DNA of 64,000 bases from Bolinopsis microptera (taxonomy: Eukaryota > Ctenophora > Tentaculata > Lobata > Bolinopsidae): the NCBI RefSeq assembly GCF_026151205.1, contig NC_087079.1:14880445-14944444 (forward strand), given 5' to 3'. Numbering within the stretch: the first letter of the stretch is position 1; each line of letters begins with the position of its first letter. The position numbers were made by a program, and so were the translations under genes. Shown here piece by piece: positions 1 through 10,848 of the stretch. The notes below the pieces were generated by a model. That model made no database searches. It had not been told where the DNA came from and saw only the letters and a list, made by a program, of their open reading frames with translations.

Positions 1-292
1 AGCCCATTCACGAATTTTTTAAGCTCAATTATTTGAGTGAATCGAAAAGAGAGAGCCAAAAAAATCGGAAATATTTGTTTGAGTGTATTAATACAGTGAA
101 AAATACGGTAAAAATTTGCCATGGAACTAGAGGGTTAACAGTTTTCAGATAATTATATGCCATAAGACTATAATAGTATGGCTAATTACTGCTCGTACGC
201 AAACACGGTGCAGTTAAGTTAATTATTTCCGATGCATAATTATCTTTTTATGCTAATATTTTGTTGACATAAATAGTACTATGAATAGTACA
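1..292. other. Left-edge noncoding DNA
   Basis: AT-rich sequence with no convincing exon on either strand. It precedes the terminal repeat of the next element. Upstream exons of the adhesion GPCR at 2644 were sought here and in 1041-1302 and not found. Confidence 0.5.
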
Positions 293-1040
293 GACAGATC
301 CATCTGAAAAAAATCGATTTACCGAAACAAGAATCTTTCAGATATTAGAGGATTTTTGACGTTTTTTAGTTTCATTCGGTGTCCTTTAAGGCTGACCAAC
401 TTTTCCGAACTTTTCCGAACTTTTCCATGTGTCTTATGGCCACCTTTTACCACTTTTTACTACTTTTGGTCACTTTTTACCACTTTCTTTGTAAGTCGAA
501 TATTTATAGTTATGAACATCGTAGGAGGTTGCAGATTGATTGAGGGTGTTCATTTTATCAATGTAAAAACCTTTGTGACGAACATTTTCTCGTCAGATTG
601 TCAGATAATTGTCTAATTAGCTAATTGCTAGTTTTTTAAATTGCTAGTTTTTTTAAAGTATACTTTTCGAAAATGTTTCACTTAACATTTTTGAGAATTC
701 AAAAAATTTCAAAAAATAACCGTCCAAAGTGATTAAATTGCATGAGACGTGGCGAAAAGTAGTTTTTAGAAAATTTGTGTTCTCGTTTAAAGTGCAGTTA
801 ATCTCAGCAGATTTTTGAGTTTTAGGAGTTTTTTAGTGGAAAGGTTATCACTCATTAGAATTTCACTTTCAGGAGTCATGATCAATTAGATGGCTAGTAA
901 TGGCTGTTGTCTTTAAGTTCAATTGATAAGGCTATATATTAATAACAGCCATTAAGGACACCGAATGGAACTCAAAAACGTAAAATATCCTCTGAAAGCC
1001 TCTTGTTTCGGTAAATCGATTTTTTTCAGACGGATCTGTC
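293..1040. mobile_element. MITE-like element with long terminal inverted repeats
   Basis: The first and last 90-100 bases are inverted copies of each other. Both begin GACAGATCC and contain CTGAAAAAAATCGATTTACC and CATTCGGTGTCC. The interior has no transposase. It is related (about 430-850) to part of the inverted arms at 8270-8765 and 15000-15540, through TTTTTACCACTTTTTACC, a GAACGTCGTAG-type stretch and CAGATAATTGTCTAATTAGC-like segments. No clean target-site duplication is visible, so the superfamily is not assigned. Confidence 0.65.
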
Positions 1041-1302
1041 TCTAGTCTCTACTAGTAAAGTTGCTTTAAGTTTTTAATCATATTAAGTCCTTGTCCTAGG
1101 TCGTTTCCACTTTTCTTAGGCGTTCAATCATTCATTCTTGCTGCTTTGTGGCGGTTCGAACATATAAATCTCTTTCTGGCGTGCTTTTCAAAGATAAATC
1201 GTATTTATTTCAGATCCTTAGAAGTCTGCCAACCAATAAGAGGCTCTAAGTGTTACTATTATTATTTGACTTTACAGGTGTATTAAAAAATAAACAGAAA
1301 GT

Positions 1303-2343
1303 ATGATATTGTTCAATGATCCCTCTACCTCGACCCCCATGACCGTCCTAATTCTAACCCTCATCATTTTAAGCTTTATCGTCTCTTCAATTCTCAACCC
1401 GACAGTTTTCTTCTTCAACAGGAAAAAAACTTCCATAGCTGGTTTACTCTTCCGTATCATTTCGGCCACTGATTTTACGATTTGCATCTTTCTGCCAATC
1501 ACTGCTCTCTATTACGCAGCCACTATCAATCTAGAGGAAATGAACTGCACTGAAAATGAATCAGTTCCCAGACAACCTCAGAACTGTTATACCGAAGTAA
1601 CATCAACATCTCTAGCTATAAGTATAACCACTGCCGCTGGCCTGCTCAACAGTATTGTTTTCATGACAACTGGGGTCTTAACGATCGTCCGAACCATCCA
1701 GATAAAATATCCGTTTTATCATGTCAGAAAATCCCGCGTGTTGTTCATCTTGGTTTTGGCAGTTGTAACTAATGGGGCAGCGTTTTCATTTCTTTGCTTG
1801 TCTCCTTTAAGTGAGAAACAATTTTATCCGGCTAGATTTGTTGCAACAGCTGTAAACCCCTACGGTTTTGAAATCGGAGAATCAGAAGGAGCCTTGGAGA
1901 GAGTGGGGATCATTTCTCTCCACATCTCATTTATACCTCTTGGTATTGTGGAAATATTGGCAACTTTTGCTTCAGTCATTACCGCAGTTACACTTTTTCA
2001 AATGAGGAAATCAGAGGAAATCCAAGCTAGAGGCCGAACTGCAGGTGCAGTCAAAGTTTTGCTAACAAATTTGTTCAGTCTAATCTATGGGTTGTTTTTC
2101 GGTACCCCAATTTCATATCTATTTTTCATGATGTTACATGGAAGCAATGATGAATTAACAACTGAAAGGGAGGGTTGGATTGCATATTCGGTTACTGCCA
2201 TGTTTCCATTATTATCCTCAGTTTGGAATCCGATCGTTTTTATTTGCCTCACACCAAAGTCTCGAGAAACTCTTCGATCTTTGTTTTCCGCACTGAGGCG
2301 GATTTCTAGAGTTGGACCGCAACAGGAAGAGACTCCCCCGTAA
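1303..2343 (+). CDS. Rhodopsin-like (class A) G-protein-coupled receptor, single exon
   Basis: A 346-residue intronless ORF with seven hydrophobic helices, at roughly residues 11-37, 45-67, 100-128, 145-168, 205-235, 248-280 and 292-318. Class A hallmarks are present in variant form: VRTIQIKYPF after helix 3 where DRY would be, and SSVWNPIVF in helix 7 for NPxxY. The tail is short, basic and Ser/Thr-containing (LRSLFSALRRIS). The N-terminus is very short, with no signal peptide. The ATG at 1303 lies just ahead of helix 1. Ligand and coupling cannot be inferred. Such orphan single-exon receptors are common in cnidarians and other invertebrates. The gene lies 300 bp upstream of an internal exon of an adhesion GPCR on the same strand, so it may sit inside an intron of that gene. 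Confidence 0.85.
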   Translation: MILFNDPSTSTPMTVLILTLIILSFIVSSILNPTVFFFNRKKTSIAGLLFRIISATDFTICIFLPITALYYAATINLEEMNCTENESVPRQPQNCYTEVTSTSLAISITTAAGLLNSIVFMTTGVLTIVRTIQIKYPFYHVRKSRVLFILVLAVVTNGAAFSFLCLSPLSEKQFYPARFVATAVNPYGFEIGESEGALERVGIISLHISFIPLGIVEILATFASVITAVTLFQMRKSEEIQARGRTAGAVKVLLTNLFSLIYGLFFGTPISYLFFMMLHGSNDELTTEREGWIAYSVTAMFPLLSSVWNPIVFICLTPKSRETLRSLFSALRRISRVGPQQEETPP

Positions 2344-2643
2344 AAGTTACTCCTCGAAAAATACTTGAAATAAGAGCCCTAATTAGTAATAGTATAACGC
2401 TTGTTTGAAATTAATGTTTTGACGCCGCGAAGTCGCTTAGTTCTTTTTCCTCTAAAGAAAATTTGCATGAAACTGCAAGTATATAGATCTTTCTAAGTAT
2501 GTTATTGTTTGTGTTTCTGCTCTTACTTAACGGTTCTGTTATTTATACAATTTGGACCATATTTTAACATTGATGACTTACTTTTATTTTACTCAAGTTA
2601 ACGATAGTGATAATTGCACGCCTCTAATAGCAACTCATTCCAG

Positions 2644-5600
2644 GTTTCCCGGCTGCGGTGGTCACAGCTTCACTTACCATCAACTTCACTACTGACTACC
2701 CAACTTACGTCGGAGATCGCTAGTAAGTCACGTGCTCGATGGATTTATTTGTTAATCTGTGGACAAAGAAACTGGTCAAGGTTTTATTTTTAACAAAATG
2801 AGAATATGATTATATTGTGTTTTATTGCTTTAAAATATAGATTTTGACATTAACCTTTGCTCCCGCTCAGTTGCTGGTTAACGTACGTGCCAAGTCTAGT
2901 GGCATTCGTAGGACCTGTCATCTTGATGCTGCTAGCAAACACTGTCATATTCGCTTTCGTCATAAAGCAGATATTCTGGAGAAAGAATGTGAGTTATTTG
3001 TGCCGACATGAATTATTAAAATTAGCTAAATTGTATCTAACCTTCTGAATTCTTGCATAGTACAATCTGATCGACAAATCGAGAGTTTCCTTGACTATCG
3101 AATGACAAAAACAACTTCAGGCCGGTTCCCAGAAGAAGATGGACAGTTTGACCCAACTGCGAGCCGTGCTATGTCTCATGGCCCTCATGGGACTGGGGTG
3201 GATTGCTGGTGCCTTCACTATCGATGGTCCCTCCGGTCTTGTCTTCCAGTATATATTCACAATCGCAAACATTTCCCAGGTTAGCTCTTTTTATGATTCT
3301 TAGTCTAACCTGAGCTCTAATATCTTTCAGTTACATACGATTTGATATGCACAAATTGCACATTTGTATTCTTCACAACTTAATTTAATTTTTAATTTTT
3401 CAGGGTATCCTGATTTTCTACTTCCACTGTGCTTCTAAACCAGATGTCAGGAATGCTTGGTTCAAGAGTTTCAGGTAAGTTTTTCTGTATAATATAATGT
3501 TAACATTTCCACTGTAGAGATTATCACCTAGTTTAGGAACGAAATGTTAGGTGAGTGAGTGAGTGTAAATGTGAGTGAGTGTAAATGTGAGTGAGTGTAA
3601 ATGTGAGTGAGTGCCAGAGTGTGTGAAGAGTGATACTAAGTTTCCAGTTTATAACTTTGTGAAGCACTCCCCCTCCTTAAACCTGGTGTCCCGTCAGTTC
3701 CACTACCAGCTGGTTGAAAAAGGACACCACCAGCCACAGCCACTCTGTCTCCAAGAGGCCGATAATCAGCGAGCCAGTGAAACCACAAGACGGTGTCTAC
3801 AACCCAGTGTGCAGTATTATGGGCATCCCTGTCACTCTCAAGAGACAAGGATCAATCGACAGTCCGGATAGTGGATATGCTGTTGAGGACCGCTTCAATT
3901 TCGAGTGAGATTCGCCGCTACCTGATTACTCTCTTATTCTCTCCTCGATTCCGATCTCTAGATAATTCAGATTTGACACAACTGTCTTCTGAAGCAACCC
4001 CGGGGAACCTTCGCAGCACATTTAATATTAGCTCTATGTTGGTTATTACAGCACATTTAATGTTAGCTCTATGTTGGTTATTACAGCACATTTAATGTTA
4101 GCTCTATGTTGGTTATTACAGCACATTTAATGTTAGCTCTATGTTGGTTATTACAGCACATTTAATGTTAGCTCTATGTTGGTTATTACAGCACATTTAA
4201 TGTTAGCTCTATGTTGGTTATTACAGCACATTGTTAGCTCTATGTTGGTTATTACAGCACATTTAATGTTAGCTCTATGTTGGTTATTACAGCACATTTA
4301 ATGTTAGCTCTATGTTGGTTATTACAGCACATTTAATGTTAGCTCTATGTTGGTTATTACAGCACATTTAATGTTAGCTCTATGTTGGTTATTACAGCAC
4401 ATTTATAGTACCTGATTTGCACTATTCACCACTGATTTATTCATGTTCTGATAACATTAAATATTTACTGCAGTTAAAAATGATTTCATCAAATCTCTCG
4501 ACAATCTTTTCAAATTAATTATCTTGGTTTCGTGAGAACTAACGGCTGAACAGCACAACCACCACCTCCATCAGCATTAAAGGGAGTCGCGGCAACACGC
4601 CCAGCAACCACAGCGTATCCCAGTTTAAGGACCGCGGCAACATGGGAACAGTCATACCACCAGCCACCACCGCTCCCACCTACAGCACCAACCTTCACAA
4701 CACTAGCACCACCACCGGTCGGTTTAGGAGGAGCCCCAAGACTGGGGGTCCTAAGGAGAAAGCTGAGGACTCCCCTCTCTTCCCTCCATCTACCTCTCCA
4801 CCTCCTCCTCCATCAAGTAGTGAACCGGACTCCAAGGTTAGAACTCACTGCTCCCAGTATTTCTTATCCTAATTGTTTGGCATATTGTTGGTTTATCTGT
4901 TGTCACAGTTTATTTCAGTAAAATTGTTTACAAGACTGTTCTCCTTGATATCTCAAAAGAATTAAATAGAGTTATTTTCCCATAAATTTAAAACTACTAT
5001 TAATACCTCTCAGGATAGCTTTGATCTAGTATCGACACCGACAACATCTCCACCACTCATGACGTTCTCTGAGTCTGAGAAAGAGGCAGCACCAGACACA
5101 ACTCCCCCTACTCCTTGTGACGTCATCAAACCTCCCCGGGGAGTTGTCCCTGAAAGTGGGGAAGCAACTCAGCAGGAGGGCAGCATGTCTCCAGCTAGCA
5201 TGTCTCCAACTAGCATGTCTCCAACTAGTCCAACTGCCTCTGATGATGATCCGTTCCTGGACCGTTCCCGGATAAAGGAACCTTCAGCGCCAGAACTCAC
5301 GACTGAAGACCGTCCTGACAGCACTGATTCCAGGTATTTACTTGTGGGAAATTTACTCACATCCGTTAGTCACCATTAAATTGTTCCTTGCGCTGTACAG
5401 TTAAGAGTTATTCATAAATGGAAACACAAGTAAAACTGTATTCGCACTCCGAACGTTTAATAACGAGTCATAACTTAACCGTGTAACAGTACACCGACCA
5501 GTGGTCGAGAGTTACAGGACTTGAAACGGCTCAGCTGGGACTCCGAGTCTGACGGGGAGTCCAGAGCCGAGGACTACGCGACTCCTGATTTGGAGCGGTT

Positions 5601-6812
5601 CACGAGTGAAGAGGAGATAAGAGATCCGGCCATCCCGAGAATAGCTGAGATAGAGAGGTTTGTTGGGCTGGAGTAAGGGAGGAGAGTGCTAAGTTTGGAT
5701 ACACATTTTCTTTATGTTTGTGGTATAAGTTGGACTTGTTCAGGCAAGTTTATGATCTTCTGAGCTAGTTTTTTTGTGAGATAAGTATTTTGAGTTTTCT
5801 ATGCGATAAGAGTGAGAACATGTCCAACACTATTTTCCGTTCATAGTGAGTCGAGTGATAGAGATTCCAGGCCAGTTTCATGGAACCCATCCGATGGGAA
5901 GAAAGTCAAGAAGACAGACGTGGACATTCAGAGGGTAAAATCATTCGGGACGGTTAAGGACAACTTTGAGCAAAATGATAGTCTGCTCAATCCTGACAAG
6001 TGAGGGGCAATTGTGTGTCGTGGTCATGTGATGCAACTTTAACATGAGTGTTTAGTGGGGAAACTTTAACATCAGTGTTACGTTCGGCTTTAGCACATAT
6101 TTTGTTTTATCAATACTTTTTGTGCAGTTTGAGGAGAGATGTAGGTTTGAAGTTTATTCCTGTGATGTTATTTTGTGTTTGATATCCTTAGATCAACGGT
6201 TCTTTGTACCAGCTTGTTTCCATATTTCATTTAGAATCATTTTTCATCCTTTGGAAATCAAGTGTAATTAGTTATTTTGTCGAGTGATTTTGCATCTTAA
6301 CTGTTTTTCATCTTAGCCTTGCTCATCACCTTCAGATATTTTAAAACATGCTGCAATCATTGGCGTTCCTGTCATTAATTCGCATACAATTACATTGTTG
6401 TTTTTGTGTTTTGTGTGTAGTTTCTGTAATAAACAAATAAATATCATGAACAGCAATGAAAGTTACGATTTTCCAGGTACAAAAAGCGTAGACAGAGTTT
6501 GAAGAGTCCTTGTTTGCCAATGAAATCGCTGAGAGGAAAGTTCGAACAGCAAAACAGGAACACCTCGAGCTCAGGTATGAACTTCTTCTAGTTACCATGG
6601 TTACACCCCTTAGTTACGTGTCCTAGTAACATGCCCTAGTAACATGCCCTAGTAACATGCCCTGGTTACATGCCCCAAACTTATGTCCAGAGATGTTATG
6701 ACAAAATTAATATGCATGTAAGGCGTAAGCTAATCAATCTTATCCTTTAGAGTTCGCGGAGGAGTTAGAAGAAGATGTGGAAGCAAGGAAAGGAGGTTAC
6801 CGTCCAACCTAG
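2644..6812 (+). CDS. Adhesion-type (family B2) GPCR, 3' part: last helices and long cytoplasmic tail
   Basis: Eleven exons join in frame: 2644-2722, 2871-2988, 3133-3279, 3404-3474, 3698-3904, 4554-4836, 5014-5333, 5490-5672, 5847-5999, 6477-6574, 6751-6812 (stop TAG). Together they encode 572 residues. The first supplies helix 4 and extracellular loop 2 (GFPAAVVTASL, then YVGDRY), joined to the conserved CWL. Next come helix 5 (PSLVAFVGPVILMLLANTV), helix 6 (CLMALMGLGWIAGAF) and helix 7 (FTIANISQ-GILIFYFHC) with the family ending RNAWFKSF. The tail is about 435 residues, rich in Ser, Thr, Pro and acidic stretches, with a repeated MSPTS motif. It looks disordered and suited to phosphorylation or scaffolding. 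Helices 1-3, the GAIN domain and the ectodomain are absent from the window. The protein should act at the plasma membrane. The family assignment is firm; the downstream tail exons rest on phase and splice sites only. Confidence 0.82.
3542..3612. repeat. Short tandem repeat GTGAGTGAGTGTAAAT
   Basis: About four copies of a 16-bp GTGAGTGAGTGTAAAT unit, in the intron between the helix 7 exon and the first tail exon of the adhesion GPCR. Confidence 0.85.
4010..4405. repeat. 35-bp minisatellite, about 11 copies, intronic
   Basis: Near-identical units run from AGCACATTTAATGTTAGC to TATGTTGGTTATTAC. One copy near 4230 lacks a few bases (CATTGTTAG). The array lies inside the 3905-4553 intron of the adhesion GPCR. 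Every unit contains TTATTACAG, which resembles a 3' splice site. The low divergence implies recent expansion. Confidence 0.95.
6617..6675. repeat. Short tandem repeat CCCTAGTAACATG
   Basis: Three to four imperfect copies of a 13-bp unit in the last intron of the adhesion GPCR. Confidence 0.75.
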
Positions 6813-8140
6813 GGTTTGTGTCAGCTGGACATATCACCTCTAGATGGAGGAAAGAGAAGAAGAATATCAATAGAAGCTGTTCTATGAAGATCTATCATTA
6901 TAGAAACCCCTTCAATCGAGATGCAGATGACACTCTCGCTGGAATTCAGTACAAACCGACTAATTATATCAAGGTTAAAGTTCAAATTGACTGAAAAGTG
7001 AATAAAAATAAGCTCTATGCTGAATGAATTCATAAACTCTCATAGACCCAAATGTGATTTCCTTGGATACAATAATCTAACTGGTATTGATCTCTGTTAG
7101 AAGCTTGGCTTATTTTCAAGCCAGATCATCATGTGTACAGCTCGGCAGACTTATCACTAAGACTTAATTATAGTAATTGGTAATTATAAGTAAGATTGCT
7201 CATCCCACTAATACTATCAACCGACTTGATGAATAACTGAGTGGCAACGGGTTGAGAATTGTTTTGGATTGTGTTGGACTGCTTTTTTATTCTCGTGAGA
7301 TTTTTAATTTAGATTTCTCAAGACCCGAGAATAAGAACAAGTTTTATATAATGTGTTCACAAAATTCTTATCATGTAGTATTTGATCTGCGGGTTTCCCT
7401 CCAAAACACGAGACAAATGACTTGATTAACACCTGACTAAAGCTTGTGAACCATATTATTTGATTACTATTTATACTTATTTTATATGCATATTCCATAA
7501 TTAAAATAACAGTTAAAATTGGATGAATGCCAAAAATTATCAATTCATTTTTATTCTTTATTTCCTTTTTATCAGGCCATCATTTCTTCTAAAATATGAG
7601 ATTTAACTTTGGTGCTGAGTACCTATAATGTGTTGGAAGTTTTATTTCATATTTAATTATAATAATATGATCTGAGAATTAAATAATATGTTCCGTTTAA
7701 CTATTTCACTCTGATGACATAGTGGTTCTCAGTTCTCAGTGAAATAATATAGTGCAAAAACATAATTCCCGTCTTCCAGTTTCTTATGAGCACCGACGAC
7801 AATGTTAAATTCAAATTACAAATTTTAAAACGTATAATTACATCAAAGACCTTGTGGATTTTGATAAAATTTTACTTCACAAGCTGTCCTTGAAAATTTC
7901 GATTCTGTTCCTCTTTAGGTCAGTTAGTTTGATTTGTATTGTGTATTGTACATTGTACAATTATCTAAAATTTACAAGTGTAGAACTAGTGAGTAGTCCC
8001 CCTCTTCACTCTTACAACTTGGTCTTTGGGATCAAGTATTTAAGTGCGTCAAATAGCTACTTACATATTTAATATTTTCGCGCAAAAAAATCAGCAAAAG
8101 TTTACGCCAGTGATTACTCACACGTACAGGACATTCATTT
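6813..8140. other. AT-rich intergenic DNA
   Basis: No exon, RNA gene or repeat family could be supported between the adhesion GPCR stop and the left inverted arm. Confidence 0.5.
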
Positions 8141-9285
8141 AGTAAGGGGAAAAGTGGCATTCCGTTGGATTTAAATGTTCACAAGGATTTAGCAACGGAA
8201 TATGGTAGTTAGAACCCCTACGAACATAATTAGACTTGTCACCAATTTTGTATCTCGACAGAAACACCACTTTTTACCACTTTTTACCACCTTTGTACCA
8301 CCTTTCTGGTTTGCCAAATATCTTTAGTTGTGAACGTCGTAGAAGGCTGGAAATTAACCTAGAATGTTTATCTTATCAAGGAGTAAAACTTTTATAAGAA
8401 AAATTTTTACATCGGACAATCAGCTAATTGGATAATTACCAATTAGTTAATTACCAAAAAAAGTGAAAAATTTTTATTGGCTCAAAATAATTAAAATCGT
8501 TTGAAACACGGAGAAATGTAGTTTTTAGAAAAACTTCAAAACTTTTTCACTTACAAATTTTTTTCGAGACTTGAAAAAATTTCGAAAATTTGAAAAAAAA
8601 AAATTCCGCCAAAAGTGATCGAATTGCATGAAACGTGGATAAAAATGCTTTGCAGAAAAACTTCGAACCTTTTTAGATTGGGGAATACTAAAATCATCAA
8701 TATTTGAAGTTGGAGTTCAGTAAATCTCGGCATATTTTAGTAATTAGGAATAGCTTAGCGGAAAGGGCTGAACCTGAAAAACGTTAACCACACAATATTA
8801 GAGTTTCATAACTAATTACAATACAGCTTTATCAAATTCCACATAAAGAAACAGCACAAAAGGACCGTTTAAGATCGAACCAATTTTACCTGCTGTATAC
8901 TATCATTTTATTGATTTCAATGATCAAAACCTCTCTGTACCGTCAATCTTGCCAATCTATACCGGGTATCTGAATGTACCGGACCTCTTCTTTGCCTCTA
9001 TAATAATTAGACCCAGTTGTGCAAGAAATGCGATTTCTCACAGGGGCTTCTTTTAACTGTGCACCTTTTGTCACTCTCGCAAGAGGCCCGGTATTATAGG
9101 GGGGTATAGGAAGTGTAAATATACCTTCCATCATCTACTGTGGCTTTTTTGTGTTGAGAATGCACATGCCGCTTCGTTTGCTATGCAAGATACTTCGAAT
9201 AACCCCCATATGTCATTGCCAGGGTCGGGATAGAGCTGGAGATAGCATTGAGAGGTTGCTAGAAATAGCTAGACTTAGAATAAAC
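8141..9285. mobile_element. Left arm of large inverted-repeat (foldback-like) element
   Basis: This segment is an inverted, near-identical copy of 14505-15664, with scattered substitutions and small indels. Outer ends match from AGTAAGGGGAAAAGTGG, inner ends to CTAGACTTAGAATAAA. A 63-codon ORF (9134-8943, minus; again at 14662-14853, plus) is identical in both arms. It lacks recognisable motifs and is not called as a gene. The outer half is related to the 293-1040 element. No transposase is present. Confidence 0.85.
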
Positions 9286-9299
9286 TGGTGGTAGCTGGG

Positions 9300-9720
9300 T
9301 GGTGCTAGCATGGAGGTAGCAGAACGTAGCTACACGGGGTTTCATTGGAGTTGGTTATTTTAATGGCCAAAGAGTGCCGGAACTAAAGTTACTTAAGATT
9401 GCAGTTTAGGGGCAGTACAAACCACGGTGGAGTCAGGGACACAGAGCTACAGTGTAACAGTGCAGGAGTACTGCAAAAGAACAGTGCAAGTGATACAGTC
9501 TGCAACAGTAAAACGCCGAAGAAGGAGATAAGATTGTGGCTGCAGAGGAGGAGAGGAGCAGGAACCTGATTGTGTTTGGGTGGAAAGAAGAGGAGGAAGA
9601 AGAGTTTCCTGCTCTGGTAACTGCATTTTTGGAAGAGGTGGGGTGAGAACTTAATTCCAAGCGACACGGTGGGCTGGAACCAATCAGGTACAGCTATCCG
9701 ACCTATCAAGATCACCGTCC
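9300..9720 (+). pseudogene. Fragment resembling a LINE ORF1 RNA-binding domain
   Basis: The plus strand reads RNLIVFGWKEEEEEEFPALV, then after a frame change a segment ending RPIKITVLSF. This is the pattern of the RRM-like part of LINE ORF1 proteins (compare VMVYGLRED and RPVRVCF in the ORF1 at 22795-21791). It is short, frameshifted and 5'-truncated, so it is a relic between the left arm and the telomere-like array. Confidence 0.5.
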
Positions 9721-9729
9721 TGAGCTTTG

Positions 9730-9895
9730 TACCGCTACAATTGACCCCCTAACAATTGACCCCCCGACAATTGACCCCCTATGTAATTACACTGGCGTCA
9801 ATTGTCGCAAAATCTAGGGATTAGTACGACAATTGACCCCCCGACAATTGACCCCCCATGTAATTACACTGGAGTCAATTGATCGGGTTAGGGTC
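9730..9895. repeat. ACAATTGACCCCC repeat block, left
   Basis: Several copies of (G/A)ACAATTGACCCCC, some joined by ATGTAATTACACTGG(A/C)GTCAATTG. An inverted version (GGGGGTCAATTGTCG) lies at 14400-14458. The motif therefore brackets the telomere-like array on both sides. Confidence 0.85.
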
Positions 9896-9961
9896 AGGGT
9901 CCTGGGTCAGGGTTAGGGTTAGGGTTAGGGTTAGGGTTAGGGTTAGGGTTAGGGTTAGGGT
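9896..9961 (+). repeat. Telomere-like (TTAGGG)n tract, left piece
   Basis: Roughly eight perfect TTAGGG units follow a few GTCAGGG variants. The tract is cut at 9961 by the 5' LTR and resumes, same polarity, at 14210. TTAGGG is the ancestral animal telomere unit. Here it is interstitial. Confidence 0.95.
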
Positions 9962-10779
9962 TGTAGACATCCAGTTCGCATGTGTATTTTGAATTTTAAT
10001 TTTAGTTTCTTAATAATTTTAGTTTTTGTAGATTTCACGTAAAAGTTGTAAAGTTGAATGTGGAGCTGTGCCAACTGATTCCAGACTGATTTCTTTACAG
10101 TACCTGATTCCATCTCCTGATTTTAAGACAAGAATTTGAATCTAGAACAATAAAATGATAAACTCCCTTTAATCTCAAATCCTGAAATAGTGTTAAATTC
10201 TTTAAAAGAACTCAAGTCATTCAAACTTGATCAAATAAGCGGAATCTTTCTTTGAACAGCATGACACAGTACGATACCAAATAATTGACAAATGATTCAT
10301 TAATGATTACGGCCAAAGCCCAGTCCTAAAAATAAAAATAAATACTGATATAACGATCAATTTTAAAGATAACGGAATTTAGGAGCTAGTTGTTCGATGA
10401 TTTGAAAGTGATTGATAAGCCGCAAGACGCGCAGATAATGATATTGTATGCATGAATATCGAATTATTGTTGAGACGGGTTGCCCGAGGTTAGTACCGGA
10501 AAGCCCGAGGATAATACCGGATGCCCGTGATTGATGTCGGAGGATTGATTACTGAAATAAGCGTGATAATTTGACATGTTTATTTAAGCTGAATCAAACA
10601 GCTCTAATCAGCACAGCCTCGTATTATTTTGAGAGAGTTTTGTCACTTCAAAGAAGTTCAACAGCTAGCTCCCATATTCCTTACTGTTAAATATGCTACA
10701 ATAGTTTAAATCAGTTTCATAACGTGCTCGTTTCTCTTAGTCCCCCTTAGTCTTGTCCAAAGAAACCCTACAGCGCACA
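9962..10779 (+). mobile_element. 5' LTR (818 bp)
   Basis: It begins TGTAGACATCC and ends CAGCGCACA, the TG...CA boundary of LTRs. It matches the 3' LTR at 13392-14209 in length, and no difference was seen by eye. The flanking bases give a likely 4-bp duplication GGGT, ambiguous within the repeat. Confidence 0.93.
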
Positions 10780-10780
10780 A

Positions 10781-10800
10781 TTGGTGGAGAACCCGGGCAC
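10781..10800 (+). promoter_or_regulatory. Candidate primer binding site
   Basis: TTGGTGGAGAACCCGGGC starts one base after the 5' LTR. It contains the TGG that pairs with a tRNA CCA end, in the usual position for initiating minus-strand DNA synthesis. The primer tRNA was not identified. Confidence 0.6.
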
Positions 10801-10848
10801 TGAAGTTCTAAAGACTCCTGATCCCGAAGTTGGTAATAATTCCATCGA

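Noticed and set aside
2989-5672. Short ORFs after adhesion GPCR exons read as separate genes
   Set aside because: They run past good splice donors; the phases join them into one reading frame.
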